From positions 67,001 to 131,000 of the forward strand of contig NC_090138.1 in NCBI RefSeq assembly GCF_017916325.1: a DNA stretch of 64,000 nucleotides. The letters run 5' to 3'. The notes beneath the pieces were generated by a model. That model did no database searches, was not told the DNA's origin, and saw nothing but the letters and a program-made list of their open reading frames with translations. Shown here in pieces: positions 54,845 to 64,000 of this stretch (position 1 is the stretch's first letter; every line of letters starts with the position of its first letter). Source of the DNA: Leishmania martiniquensis (Eukaryota; Euglenozoa; Kinetoplastea; Trypanosomatida; Trypanosomatidae). Made by a program: the position numbers and the translations under genes.

Positions 54845-57800
54845 GCGCACTGCACACGTGTGCGCTACGTGGAGGGGCGTGGGGGAGGGGGTGCACAAGC
54901 GGCAGGTGCACCCATGGAGGGTGAGACAGGGCGCTTCTTTTTTTTCTTCAGCAGACTCGACCAGGAGTGTGGCGCGACTGCCGCCTCGCCATACCCACTA
55001 TCACCGCCCTCCTCTGCTCTCTCTCTCTTGCCCCCCTCCAATGCGCTCGCGTCTGTTGACAGAGGTGGGTAGGGGGAAAATCATCTGCATTTATGAGTCA
55101 CCTCCCTGCCTCCCCACCCTTAGCCACAGACCCCCTCCGACCCTCCACTTCACTTCAGGTGCCCTCTCGCCCCGCACAGCGTTGCCGCTCTGCTTGCAGG
55201 AGGGAAGCGCGTACTGGTGCGTTTTTTCTTTTCGCGGTGGCGGTGTCTGAGCGGGGGACGCGTGTGCAGGTCGGTGCCTTTCGACTTCTCGCCACTGCTT
55301 CGTTTTGGCGCCGGTGCGTCGCTTCCCATCGTCATCTGTCGGCCACGCGGTGTCCAGCTTTCGTTCCTGTCGCTGCTTCATCAGCTTCCCTTTTCCCTCA
55401 GCTCTGCTTCACCCCTCCTCCGGCCCGCCCCACCTCACCCGCTCACACACGCACGCGCGTGCACACGCCTCCCTATGCCTTCCCCCTCGAGCAAGTGCGT
55501 TTAACCCCACCACTTCTCTTTCGCTCCTGTCAGCTGTCGGCTGTAACGTCTGCGCTTGTCTTCCAGTGTGTATCTCTCTCTCTGGGTGGGTGGGTGGGTG
55601 TGTATGTCTGCCTCTATGCGCCTCTGGTGGTCATTGATGTTGCCGGTGGCCTGCGTGCGCGCCGTGGGCGGTGATGTTCTCTCTGCGCGTCGCCCTCCTC
55701 AGTCTTTTGCACTAAAACGTGAACGTGCACGCAGCACCGCGCACAACGGCAGCGTGCGGGCGGGCGGGCGGGAGGGGGCCTCTCCGAGTGCCAGAGCCTC
55801 ACGGTAAAGCGAAAGAAAGAAAAAAAGCGCAGGCAGCCACGCGCACAGACACCGAGACAAAGGCGCCCTCACAAAGAATCCACCCAGTGCCACCTCGACT
55901 TGTCCCCGTCGAGTACACACATATATATATATATCTACGTTGTTGCTGCTTGTTTGCTTGCTTGTCGTCGCTCCCTTTCGATGAGAGGGACGTTTGGGGA
56001 GGAAGAAGGGACGGGATGAGTTGACGTGGGGAGGCGCCACATCGCCTCCCCTCTCATCGCCTCCCTCCCTCCTCCTTCCAAAGATTCCACGCAGAGACAC
56101 ACACGCCCCCGCCCACCTCTCACACGCCCATGCATCCCAACCTGTCTGGCATGCTCGCCTGCTCAGCTCATCTTACTCGTCCAGCGGAGGAGAGGTGTCT
56201 GCATCCGTGCCTCTCGCCGCTGCCACTGCTGCTGCGCATGTCTCTCTCGCCTCCTCGCCGCCCCCCTTCACTTTCTTTAATCCGGTCCTCCATGCCCCAT
56301 TGACTTCGGCCGATGCACTGCGTGCGCGCGTGGGGGGGAAGAAGCACAAATGGAAACGTAAACCGAGAAACAGAAGGAGAGAGGGGGCGATGGGGGGACG
56401 GCGGCCGTACTCTTGCAGCACTTCACCGCCGAGACACCCTCCTGCGGGGTGGGGGGGCATGCAACGGTGGTGAGATGGCGGTGATCGCCGGCCACCACCT
56501 CCCCTCTCCTTCCCTTCCCCCTCCTCCTCCCCCCTCCGGTGTCGCCACCTTCGCCGTCTTCCTCTGCCTCCTGCACGCACGCGTGCGTTTTCGAGTGGCG
56601 AGCAGAGGGGGCGGGACATTTCTTTTGCCGTTTCCCTCTTCGCCTTTCCCCCCTTTTTTAGGGGGGCCTCTTCTCGCTCTGTGCGTGAGCGCATAAAAAA
56701 TGTTTTTTCTGTGTGTGATCGGCACTGCCCTCGTCTCTACTCGCGCTCTCCCCACCGGCCGCCGCCGCCGCCCCCTCCCCCCCAACGCCTCCGTAAGGCA
56801 GCATCTGTGCACGTGCAGTCTATTCGACGCACGTGCAGCGACTCAGACACGCAGATGCCGCGCTCTCGCTCATCCCCTCTCCCCCCCTTTCCCTCTCTCT
56901 GTCTGTGTGTGCGTGTCTCAGGGCGTGTGTGCGTTCAAAATAGCACGTTGCGTAGCTTCACACCCCCTCCCTACCCCCCCTACCCCTCTACTCGATCAAG
57001 GGCCAGCACGTGCTCCCCACGCAATGCGTAAACGGCATTCATCTGGCCCTCTGTATTCGGTGTGCGTGCGTGTGTGTGTGCGCGCCTCCTTGCTCTCTCT
57101 CTATCTCGCGCGCGCGCTCGCGTTCGCCCTTTTTCGTCGCTTCCGCTCTCTCAGGTCTCTTGACCGCTCATCTGCCTTTTCTCTGCATGCGCGCGCGCTC
57201 ACCCTCCCGCCCTGCTTGTGTGCGCTTGCGTCGAAGGCTCGAGCGACGGAAGAGGCGTGCTCGCGCGCGTGCTTCTGTCCGCCACAGCCGTCCTTTCTCG
57301 CCTTGACGCGTGAGCTTCGCTCCCTCACACACACACACATCACACATTTTCCTCCTCTGCAAGCGACATGTTTGGTATTTTACCCACATTTGTTATGACA
57401 TTAAATATATTTGTGTGTACCTTATCTTTCTTTACTACTCCGCCGTCTCTACTGAAAGGTCTTGCGCTCCCCCCTCCCCTCTCTCTCGTGTGTGTGTCTG
57501 TGTGTGTGAGTGTGCGTGCGTGTGTGTGTGCTCGTGGCACCACCAAGAAGAAACGCAACGCCGCATCCTCCGTCAAGGAAAAAAAGGGAGCAGAGTAAAG
57601 GCAGAAGAGCCAAAGTGCTCGAAGCGAATGTGAAGGTAAGATGAGGGGCGGGCAAGACCCGCTCGCACGACAGGGCGATGGAGGGCGTGCACGCGGGTCG
57701 GCATGGGATGGAAACGGCCGTGTCGCTCTCTCTCGCTCTCTCTATCCGCCCCCGCCCCCTTCCCTCTCCATCTCTGTCGGTGTTGAAGCGGGAAGCAGTT

Positions 57801-58213
57801 TGTGTGCGTGTGGAGTGGAAACGGGCGGGCTCCTTTGAGGGGAGTCGAATAGAAATGAGGAAGTGCGCACCTCCCTCTGTCTCTCTTCTGTGTACACTCC
57901 ACACGAGTGGATGTGCGCCTGCTGCGGCTGTTGCAAGCGTGTCAGCTCCTCCTCACCGCTGAAGGCCATCAAATACGTTCACCAGAGGGCGCGCGCGCCA
58001 TGACGCATCCGTGCACCTTTCATGCTCTCTCTCTCCTCCTCCTCCCCATTGGCCAAAGAGCGCGTCGTCTACACCAACTCTTCCGCAAGAGTCGCGGAGA
58101 GCGACTCTCTCACCTCTCACGGGCAGAAATGATAATCGTGGAGCAGGCGTCGAGTTGGGGCCAGCAGCGTCATCAGGGCGTCGCGGCCTACGTGAGGGGG
58201 CAGCCCTCGCCCT
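54845..58213. other. Long intergenic region
   Basis: About 3.4 kb with no supported gene. It has C/T-rich tracts (55400-55440, 56040-56080, 56876-56905), CA/AT dinucleotides at 55916-55934, a TG-rich block (57487-57530) and an unusual AT-rich patch at about 57367-57440. Frames here, including one of 232 codons at 56700-57398, are Cys/Arg/Leu/Ser-biased and look like pyrimidine artefacts. Confidence 0.5.
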
Positions 58214-58591
58214 CGTCGCAGCAATGCCAGTTACGACTACCTTGACGAGGATCAGAACCGCCTTCCGGATGCGCCGCACACCTACGGCGACACCGCCTCC
58301 TTCGACTCGGACAGCGATGACGAGGAAAAGAATTTGGATCACCAGATCCGCATGCTGGAGGCGAAGCAGGCGGCTACGAAGTCGCGCAAGTCCGCGAACC
58401 CAGGCCCGCTCGGGCTGCTTGGCTTCGGTCTCTCGACAGTTTTGCTGAACCTGCACAATACCGGGAGCTTTCCGCTCTCCACGGTGATTGTTGCCATGGG
58501 CATCTGCCTCGGCGGAGGCGCGCAGTTCATCGCTGGCTTGCTTGAGTGGGTGCGCGGCAGCACCTTCGCCTACGTTGTCTTCACCGCCCCC
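58214..58591 (+). pseudogene. Truncated AceTr gene fragment
   Basis: This is a partial copy of member 2, from its ASYDYL/DEDQN region through TM helix 1, the NPGPLGLLGFG motif and helix 2, to FTAY. There it breaks off and reaches a TAA at 58592-58594. Helices 3-6 are missing. The frame is intact but lacks a good start. A few changes from member 2 are visible (His to Tyr and Thr to Ala in the head; Asn to Ser and Ala to Val near the end). The 5' boundary joins sequence resembling the context of the first ASYDYL to sequence after the second, as if the interval between the two motifs had been lost. It is most likely a remnant of a duplicated array member. Confidence 0.85.
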
Positions 58592-58594
58592 TAA

Positions 58595-59306
58595 TCGCCA
58601 CAGCAGCGGTACCGCCGGCGTCCCCCACCACCACGTCCCCATGTCCGAAAGAAAGAGGAGGAAACAGAAGAGCGTGTGCCTTCGCGCGCGGCGGCGTCTC
58701 TCAGAGGACGGCGTGCGGACCCCATCTCTCCTCCTCGCCCCCACCACCACCGCTCTCTGTGGGTTCGGCGAAGCAACTGCCCTCGCCCTGTCCACTGCGA
58801 TGTGTCGAGCCGCTTCTGATTGTGAAAGAACTGAGGGGCACCGACAGCATAGCGGACGTCGGAGCGATTCAGCGCGGCGGACGTTGGCGGTCAGGTGGTG
58901 AATGTCGTTGCATCGGAGCCACTGGCGACAGCGCACACCTCCGTGCCATCCGCATGGCGGGCGAAGCGTCACACCGACTCGAGGATGTCCTACCCGGCCC
59001 GCACCCTGCCTGCAGGTGTGAGGAGTCGGCGCCCACCGGCGGGTTGAGGGATGTACCACATTGTTAGGTGCGAAGCAGCGGTGGGCCGGCGCGCAGTGTT
59101 TGAGGCAGGAGCCCTGCTGAGACGGCCGGGTCAACGGCATCGCTGGGATGCGCGCGCGTGTGTGCCCGACTGTTTCGCTCCACGCGATATGGACCTGCGA
59201 CGTGGCTCGCGGGGCGGAGCGCCGAGTGGCGCGGATGCTCAGGGTGGGGGGGGGCACTCATGGCGGAGAACCCTGTCGCGCGGATGTTGCAGAAACCAAA
59301 AAAAAA
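58595..59306 (+). mobile_element. Possible degenerate SIDER-like retroposon
   Basis: This GC-rich, non-coding stretch ends in an A-rich tail (about 59291-59306) right downstream of the truncated transporter copy. Its size and tail would fit a SIDER family element, and some phrases feel familiar from such elements. It does not align clearly with the two copies at 14.8 and 17.8 kb, so the call is weak and the 5' boundary is unknown. Confidence 0.3.
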
Positions 59307-59981
59307 TCGAGGCGTGCTTCGCCCATGACCGTCACTCCTGTCGAGATGGAGCCTCCCTCTCTCAGGCCATCCTCATGATCAACGCCCCCTTTCCCCGGAC
59401 CAACGCAGCGCCCCGCCCCTCACCCCACCTCGTGAACTGCTCATGTCTTCCGCAGCGCAGCGCCCTCCCGCCCGTCGTGTCCTCTTCGCCTTTGCTGCGG
59501 CTAAGTTGTCGGGCGGCGTGTGAAGCGCTCGCTCGATAACGCCTTCGCGCTCCTCACCCGACTTCCTCTTCCCGGTCGCGTCTCTGAAAAGACGTCGCGA
59601 CGTCCATAGGAGAGGCAGGGAAGAGGAAGTGGGGTGGGGAGCGTGAAGGCGAACGGAAGGCAGAGTGGCGGGCTGCTACAGCGGTGCCGAGAATCAGTGG
59701 CGCATGATGCTCTTCAGGGTACATGAGCGCGTCACTCGCGGTCAGAGCAATGGTCACGGCAGACGTCGCCGTGGCCGCTCTCGGCTCCAGAAGACGAGGC
59801 AGAAAATGAGCTGCTTCACCTCTCCCCTGCCTCTCCCCTCCCTCTTGCCGCGGCTGCTGCTGCTGCTGCTGCGGCGGCGGCTGATGCGGCTCTGGTCTCC
59901 GACGCCGCCAACGTTGCATGCGCGTTCCTCGCAACCCTCGTCAAGCAAATTCACACATTAAACAGCACGGGAGCGAGAGAG
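59307..59981. other. Intergenic region ahead of AceTr member 3
   Basis: It contains a CT-rich tract with GCTGCT repeats (about 59812-59885); the next AG in useful position is about 59943-59944. After that AG the first ATG is the start at 59982. No gene is supported. Confidence 0.5.
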
Positions 59982-61115
59982 ATGGACTCGCACTCTCCAA
60001 GCGCCCTCGCGGCAGGAAGCCACGAGCCGATGGGTGGCAACAATCACGTCACCACCGCGCAGACAGTTGCGCTGGAGCTAAGGCCGGTGCCTTGCATGGT
60101 GCCGGACCCTGGTGCCGCTGGCCCTGTCCAGGCCACGGCGCCGCGTACCCGCCGACACATTCGACCGCGGTGCAAAGATTGCCATGCGGCTCGGCAGGAG
60201 AGACTACGCGAGAAGCGTCGCCACCTACGTGAGCTGGAGGAGTGGGCGTACGCGGAGGCCACCACACCGGCCCGTCGCGCCAGCACAGCGATTGTGGGGT
60301 ACTACACCTTCGGGTTCACCCTCATCCTGCTTGGCCTGCACTACACAGGGCACGTGGCGCTGGACACGGTGCTGGTCGCCAGTTCGATGTGCATAGGCGG
60401 TGGGCTTCAGCTCATCACCGGGCTGCTGTCGTGGGCGCAAGGTCTGACCTTCGCCCACGTCTCCTTCTCCATGTTCGGGGGCTTCTTCTTGGCGCTCTCG
60501 TGCACGTGGATGCTGCCGAGCGTCGCCGTGCAGGCCGTGAGTGAGTACTTCATGGGGGCCTTTTACGCCGTCTGGGGCGTTGTGAGCTGCTTCCTGCTCC
60601 TCTGCACGCCAGTACTGAGCGTGAGCCTTCTCCTTCAGCACATCACGACGGCGTCGAGCTTGCTCTGCTTGGCGGGCGGCATGATGACGGCGAAGGGCAC
60701 GGCCGTGCGCGCTGGCGGCTACGTCGCGATCGTCAGCGGCGCCCTCTCTCTCTACATATGTTTTGCCACTCTACTGAATGAGGTGTGGGAGGTAAATCTG
60801 CTCCCACTCGGCGAGACGGCGAGGACCGTCGACGCCCTGGCGCCCTGGCAGCGGGGAAGCAGCGGCAACAGCGACACAGACTTCGTGTTGAGTGGTGTCA
60901 AGCCAGCCGTCACGCAGGGCAGCATTACCCGCGAGAGCGTCGGTAGCATGAGAAGCAAGCAGGTCGACGCGCCCACCTTGGCGGCAGTGGCGTCGGCGAC
61001 AACAGAGGAGGCAGAAAGCGCCGCCGTGCCAGTGGTGCAGAACGAGGTGGACGCTGTCGCCTTGACTGGGGGGAACGCTACCGTAACGCCGATGCTCTCT
61101 CCCGCGCATGGATGA
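59982..61115 (+). CDS. AceTr (GPR1/FUN34/YaaH) family transporter, member 3 (divergent)
   Basis: This is a 377-residue member. The head carries a basic helix (REKRRHLRELEEWAYAEAT, about residues 76-94) that resembles the head of member 4. Six hydrophobic segments follow (about residues 103-290), with recognisable family marks: FGFTLILLGLHYTGH, the Gly-rich CIGGGLQLITGLLSWAQG, SEYFMGAFYAVWG and LLNEVWEVNLLP. The defining NPxP motif is missing; the aligned place reads ARRASTAIVGYY. A Ser/Thr/Ala-rich C-terminal tail of about 75 residues is longer than in its neighbours. Loss of the motif suggests altered transport or a regulatory role, as is known for other transporter-like receptors, but this is inference. 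The frame is intact and ATG 59982 is the first after a plausible acceptor. Confidence 0.82.
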   Translation: MDSHSPSALAAGSHEPMGGNNHVTTAQTVALELRPVPCMVPDPGAAGPVQATAPRTRRHIRPRCKDCHAARQERLREKRRHLRELEEWAYAEATTPARRASTAIVGYYTFGFTLILLGLHYTGHVALDTVLVASSMCIGGGLQLITGLLSWAQGLTFAHVSFSMFGGFFLALSCTWMLPSVAVQAVSEYFMGAFYAVWGVVSCFLLLCTPVLSVSLLLQHITTASSLLCLAGGMMTAKGTAVRAGGYVAIVSGALSLYICFATLLNEVWEVNLLPLGETARTVDALAPWQRGSSGNSDTDFVLSGVKPAVTQGSITRESVGSMRSKQVDAPTLAAVASATTEEAESAAVPVVQNEVDAVALTGGNATVTPMLSPAHG

Positions 61116-62934
61116 AGCACAGTTGGGGGGAGGGGGGAGTGTGCCCGCTAAGTGAGCGCATACAGGCACTGACAGAGAATCCCTGTGTAACGCTTCACGA
61201 TGAGGTCATCGCACTCCGTGCGACCTAAGGGCCGCTGGCCCATTTTTTCTTCTCGTGCCGCAGCCTACTTTGTCCCCCCCACGGTGTGTTCGCGGCCGCT
61301 GCATGTGACCGCCGCCACAGCGCCCCCCCTCCCACCCATCCCAATCGCGCTCCTGATACCAGTCCTGTTTCTTCCTACCCCCCCAAACGCACACACGCAC
61401 ACACAGCGTCTGCCGCTGCCCGCGCTCGCTGCGCGCAGTAGCTGGCCACTCTTCAAGCTCTGTGCACGCCGCCCCTATTATTCTACTGCCGCCAAAAAAA
61501 AAATCAGGCGATGGGGAGACGCCATAGAGAGAAGAGGCCTGCCGGCTCGTGTGTATGCGTGTGTGCGTGTGTGTGTGCGCGCTAATGTCATCACCGCTTC
61601 TTGATTTGTTCCTCTATTCCTTCCGGAGATGCACAACGTTTGCTCTCTCTCTCCCCCCTCTTTATCAGTGGAAAAGAGCGCAGCCGCGAGTACGGGCTGT
61701 TGGAGTGCTCGCCCGGCCCGGTCACCCCTTCCCCCCTCCCCCTTTTTCTTCCCTTCCTCCCATGATCCCTCGACTGGCAGCCGCGACAGCACCAACGGCA
61801 GTGGTGTTGGATGACGCTGCAATGTATCCGCTTATGGGCTCACTTCACTTGAGCTTTGGAGATTCTATTTGGTCTGTGTAATGTATGTGTGTGTGTGTAA
61901 TGTGTGTGTGTGTGTGTAATGTGTGTGTGTGTGTGCTACCTTTGTTTGTTTCATCTCGGGGCTCGTTCCGCCAAGGCGCATGCGTGTAGTCCGCTCGGTG
62001 CGATCGTCAATGATTCATCTCATCTCTCTCCGCCTTCGCACATGGGCCTATGAATGTATGTCCCCCTCCTCCTCCTCCCCCTCTCTCTATCCCCATCCCG
62101 TCATGCTTTCGCTTTGGCGCGCAGGAGGACACGTGCGGGCGCGTCTTGCCGCGTATGTAAGTGCCATCTCGAACACAGTCCGAGTTCGGGGGTGGAGAGG
62201 GCTAAAAGAAAAAAAAAGCGGGTCGGCATCATCACATGTACGACTCTCAGTAGGCACGTGAGGCAGTGCGACGCGTGGACGTGCCCGTCGGAATCGCATG
62301 CGGGACGCGCCTTGCCTCATGCGTCAACTTGGGGATAGGGGAAGGGAGAGCGCAGGTGCTGGAGAAGGAAGGCGATGAGCATCTCGTCTCTCCACCACCG
62401 TTTGCTCACCCCGCCCCATTCGACCACCACCGCCACTGCCCAGCAGAGATGCCAGAAACACCCGGGCACGTGTCCACGTGCGGGCAATGCACACGTGCAC
62501 TGTGCACGGTGTGCCGCCCTCCTATCACTCTTGCTCTCTCATGCCGCCTCACTACGATGGACTTGTTCGGCTTCCCCAACCCCCTTCCTCCTCCTCCCCC
62601 CTCCCCTTCACACACACACACACCGTGCTCCCTCCCTCCCTCCCCGCCCCTTCTCTCGCACCATCATCAGTGAGCACTGCTTCGCCTGAGCTATCCTCTT
62701 TCCCACTTCACTCCTCTGCTAAGCTTCTCTCGCCATCGACAAGGCATCCGCCGTGTTGCTTACGCGTACGTGCTTCGCCTGCCGACCGCCCACCTCTTAT
62801 AAAGTTATATTTACCTATCCCCTGCGGTTGTTGCTGTTTCGCCTTCGGCTTGCCGATTGCGTATCCACACAGAGAAAGACAGTGACCAGCCCTGGGTCGT
62901 CCGTGCATCCACGTGATCTGGCGTCCTCTCTTCC
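61116..62934. other. Intergenic region between AceTr members 3 and 4
   Basis: It contains an A run near 61496-61503, CT tracts (61640-61665, 61728-61760), a 19-bp TG-rich tandem repeat at 61875-61936, a CA run (62611-62623), and a short AT-rich stretch (about 62798-62818). No gene is supported. Confidence 0.55.
61875..61936. repeat. TG-rich tandem repeat, 19-bp period, three units
   Basis: TAATG recurs at 61879, 61898 and 61917, each followed by a TG run. This gives about three units of 19 bp. Confidence 0.85.
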
Positions 62935-62949
62935 CATCCCCTCCCTCAG
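62935..62949 (+). promoter_or_regulatory. Candidate spliced-leader acceptor for AceTr member 4
   Basis: CATCCCCTCCCTCAG ends with the AG at 62948-62949. It leaves a 66-nt 5' UTR with no ATG before 63016. Confidence 0.5.
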
Positions 62950-63015
62950 TCCTGCCAACCCCCGCCCACTGCGCACATCCTCGTATCACAGTAGCACTGT
63001 CCATCGCATCCGCAG

Positions 63016-63927
63016 ATGCCCGCTCCTAACAGCTTCAAGGATACAAGCCCTCGCGAGCCCATCCGCATGTCCTCCGGCAACGACCTGCGCCGATTTCATG
63101 AGAAGTATTCCGTCGCGAACGTGCCACCCTCATCTATCGGTCAGAAGGAACTTGCCAATGCGCGAAAGCGCATGTCATCAGCCCGCGAGCGCTCGCTGAA
63201 ACTGAAGCGGCAGCGTCTCCGTGAGCTGCAGGAATGGGAGTACCAGCAGGCAACTGCGCCGCGCAAGTCCGCGAACCCAGGCCCGCTCGGGCTGCTTGGC
63301 TTCGGTCTCTCGACAGTTTTGCTGAACCTGCACAATACCGGGAGCTTTCCGCTCTCCACGGTGATTGTTGCCATGGGCATCTGCCTCGGCGGAGGCGCGC
63401 AGTTCATCGCTGGCTTGCTTGAGTGGGTGCGCGGCAACACCTTCGCCTACGTTGCCTTCACCGCCTACGGCGCCTTCTGGCTCTCCCTCGTGTGCATCTG
63501 GCTGCTGCCGAACACGGCCGCCGGCAGCTCACTCATCGTGATGGCGGCGAGCGAGTACTTCGTAGGTGTCTACCTCGTCTTGTGGGGCATCTTTTCTTTG
63601 TTTATGTTCATGTGCACATTCCGCATGAACGTTGCCATCTTCCTGGTCTTCCTCACCGTGACGCTGCTGTTCCTGATGCTCGGTGGCGCGAACATGGCGA
63701 ACAACACGACGGCGCTCCATGCAGCCGGCTACGAGGGCATCATCTGCGGCTCGCTCGCCCTCTACCTCGCCTTTGCCGAGGTGCTGAACGAGGTGTGGGA
63801 CCGCACCATCCTGCCGGTGGTTCCAATGACACAGGTGCTCGAGTGGTTTGGCTCCAGCGAAAAGCCGGCGGAGGCGGTTGAGCTGAAGAATAGCGTGCAG
63901 CTGTCGAAGGACAATAAAAGCGATTAA
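63016..63927 (+). CDS. AceTr (GPR1/FUN34/YaaH) family transporter, member 4
   Basis: This 303-residue member has a short basic head with a charged helix (LKRQRLRELQEWEYQQAT, about residues 60-77) like that of member 3, then the canonical NPGPLGLLGFG (N87 onward) and six TM helices (about 91-252). The tail is short and charged. From 63262 to 63846 it is about 99% identical in DNA to member 2; the differences cluster at two points, in TM helix 4 or 5 (FSLFMFM versus FSFVMLM) and near LAFAEV versus LGLAEV. So it looks like a chimera of a member-3-type head and a member-2-type core. All family motifs are intact and it is probably a working carrier of acetate or related small acids (inference). 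Confidence 0.88.
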   Translation: MPAPNSFKDTSPREPIRMSSGNDLRRFHEKYSVANVPPSSIGQKELANARKRMSSARERSLKLKRQRLRELQEWEYQQATAPRKSANPGPLGLLGFGLSTVLLNLHNTGSFPLSTVIVAMGICLGGGAQFIAGLLEWVRGNTFAYVAFTAYGAFWLSLVCIWLLPNTAAGSSLIVMAASEYFVGVYLVLWGIFSLFMFMCTFRMNVAIFLVFLTVTLLFLMLGGANMANNTTALHAAGYEGIICGSLALYLAFAEVLNEVWDRTILPVVPMTQVLEWFGSSEKPAEAVELKNSVQLSKDNKSD

Positions 63928-64000
63928 GCTGGTACCCGTCCCCGGGGAGAAGAGAGGACGCGGCAAGGGCAAAGCTGCCTCTCTGGCCCTTCTCTCACAC

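Noticed and set aside
56700..57398. 232-codon + frame starting MFFLCVIG
   Set aside because: Pyrimidine- and microsatellite-derived composition (Arg, Cys, Leu, Ser), no recognisable domain.
57368..57598. 76-codon frame ending in a Lys-rich peptide
   Set aside because: Starts in the AT-rich patch and passes through a TG microsatellite; no support as a gene.
57953..59257. Minus-strand 434-codon frame
   Set aside because: Antisense to the truncated transporter and the possible retroposon; no conserved motif.

Overview
This window is nuclear DNA of a trypanosomatid parasite, almost certainly a Leishmania species. The evidence is high GC content and intronless genes that all lie on the + strand. 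They are separated by long intergenic stretches rich in pyrimidine runs and CA/TG microsatellites, and pyrimidine tracts followed by AG sit just upstream of the ATGs, as expected for spliced-leader trans-splicing. Two near-identical SIDER2-like retroposons are also present. From memory, the combination of RPL38 and a GPR1/FUN34/YaaH cluster resembles Leishmania chromosome 3, but no search was run. No promoter or strand switch is visible, so the window looks like part of one polycistronic unit.

Layout. 1-4 kb: a small one-TM protein, ribosomal protein eL38, and a protein with one C-terminal TM segment. 5-10 kb: a FYVE-finger protein carrying exactly 30 tandem 117-bp (39-residue) coiled-coil repeats. 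10.8-14 kb: a cysteine-rich protein that I read as a divergent Rubicon-homology (RH) protein. 16-17.4 kb: a cytochrome b5-fatty acid 2-hydroxylase fusion, flanked by two identical direct-repeat retroposons (14.8 and 17.8 kb). 21-27.5 kb: a 2120-residue low-complexity protein. 28.5-31.7 kb: a CFAP58 (CCDC147) orthologue, a flagellar coiled-coil protein. 32.4-34.4 kb: a divergent Ppx/GppA-like (ASKHA) protein with a possible mitochondrial presequence. 35.2-36.2 kb: a DDRGK1 (UFBP1) orthologue of the UFM1 pathway. 37.7-42.3 kb: a large LKB1-like kinase ending in a CaaX box. 46.3-50.5 kb: a 1411-residue low-complexity protein. 51.7-64 kb: an acetate-transporter (AceTr, GPR1/FUN34/YaaH) array with four intact genes and one truncated copy.

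How they might work together. Genes sharing a trypanosomatid polycistronic unit are usually functionally unrelated, and most here look so. Two groups could be functional. The adjacent FYVE protein and RH-domain protein both point to endosome/lysosome or autophagy traffic (PI3P and Rab7 in other eukaryotes). The AceTr array shares a transmembrane core that is nearly identical between two members, while the N-terminal heads differ, which suggests recurrent gene conversion.

Start codons were set at the first ATG after a plausible splice acceptor. Several longer open frames begin at GTG or TTG or run through pyrimidine-rich intergenic DNA, and these were trimmed.
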